Shown here in pieces: positions 5,430 to 5,517 of a DNA stretch of 5,517 bases. Source of the stretch: Desulfobulbaceae bacterium. Lineage in GTDB: Bacteria > Desulfobacterota > Desulfobulbia > Desulfobulbales > DAOVSZ01. The stretch's first letter is position 1; every line of letters begins with the position of its first letter. The stretch covers positions 1-5,517 of the forward strand of contig DAOVSZ010000209.1 of assembly GCA_030627725.1 (NCBI GenBank), in the 5' to 3' direction. The notes beneath the pieces were generated by a model. It saw only the letters and a list, made by a program, of their open reading frames with translations. It was not told the origin of the DNA and did no database searches. Both the position numbers and the translations under genes were made by a program.

Positions 5430-5460
5430 GCCTTTGTGCCTTCTGCCTTCTGCCTTTGAG
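5430..5460 (-). repeat. Second 7/8-base minirepeat array, inverted relative to the first
   Basis: On the minus strand the units are CTCAAAGG, CAGAAGG, CAGAAGG and CACAAAGG (5460-5431). Bases 5430-5448 (GCCTTTGTGCCTTCTGCCT) are the exact reverse complement of 5321-5339, a 19-bp perfect inverted repeat with 90 bases between the arms. The arms could form a long stem in a transcript that reads through from upstream. Confidence 0.8.
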
Positions 5461-5517
5461 GATTTTTAATTGGCCTTTATCTTTACTTTCAGGTAATTTA
5501 AGAAAAAACTTTCAAAA

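Noticed and set aside
5466..5516. Possible C-terminal end of an upstream minus-strand gene (16 open codons ending ...KVKIKAN, stop at 5468-5466)
   Set aside because: Sixteen open codons in AT-rich DNA are expected by chance, and no family match such as YajC is visible.

Overview
The window carries four genes on the minus strand, all read right to left: a fused secDF, a YkgJ-type cysteine-cluster gene, an HD-domain phosphohydrolase gene and tatC. The gaps between them are about 70, 102 and 0 bases, so they probably form one operon. A convincing sigma70-like promoter (TTGACT, 16 bp, TATAAT) lies just upstream of secDF. No RNA gene, insertion sequence or CRISPR array is recognisable.

Layout from right to left (direction of transcription): 5226-5517 is gene-free within the window. 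It holds the secDF promoter and ribosome binding site, plus two opposed arrays of 7/8-base minirepeats flanking an AT-rich core. secDF spans 5225-2619. A 70-base gap filled by a 7-base minirepeat array leads to the ykgJ-like gene (2548-1769). A 102-base gap with 9-base repeats and two small hairpins leads to the HD gene (1666-917). tatC (916-218) begins on the base after the HD stop codon. The last 217 bases hold a possible end of a plus-strand gene that stops at 138, a promoter-like sequence on the minus strand and a 9-base direct repeat.

The genes share a protein-export theme. SecDF uses the proton gradient to help pull Sec substrates across the inner membrane. TatC is the signal-peptide receptor of the twin-arginine pathway for folded proteins. 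The YkgJ-like protein is a predicted metal-binding cysteine protein and the HD protein a predicted nucleotide or phosphate-ester hydrolase; neither is clearly tied to export. No tatA, tatB or yajC is visible.

The most unusual aspect is a set of short degenerate tandem repeats (7-base units near CAGGGGT, AGAGGAC or CAGAAGG; 9-base units near ACAGTTCAA) at every gene border. They run into the coding sequence and encode the C-terminal tails of SecDF, the YkgJ-like protein and the HD protein. They appear to supply the tatC ribosome binding site and the -35 box of secDF. TatC itself looks atypical: residues matching E. coli F94, E103 and P48 appear changed.

The organism is probably a Gram-negative, anaerobic-type bacterium of the Desulfobacterota (former Deltaproteobacteria) or a relative. 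This rests on protein flavour and on my memory that such 7- and 9-base minirepeats are common between genes there; it is an inference, not a demonstrated placement.
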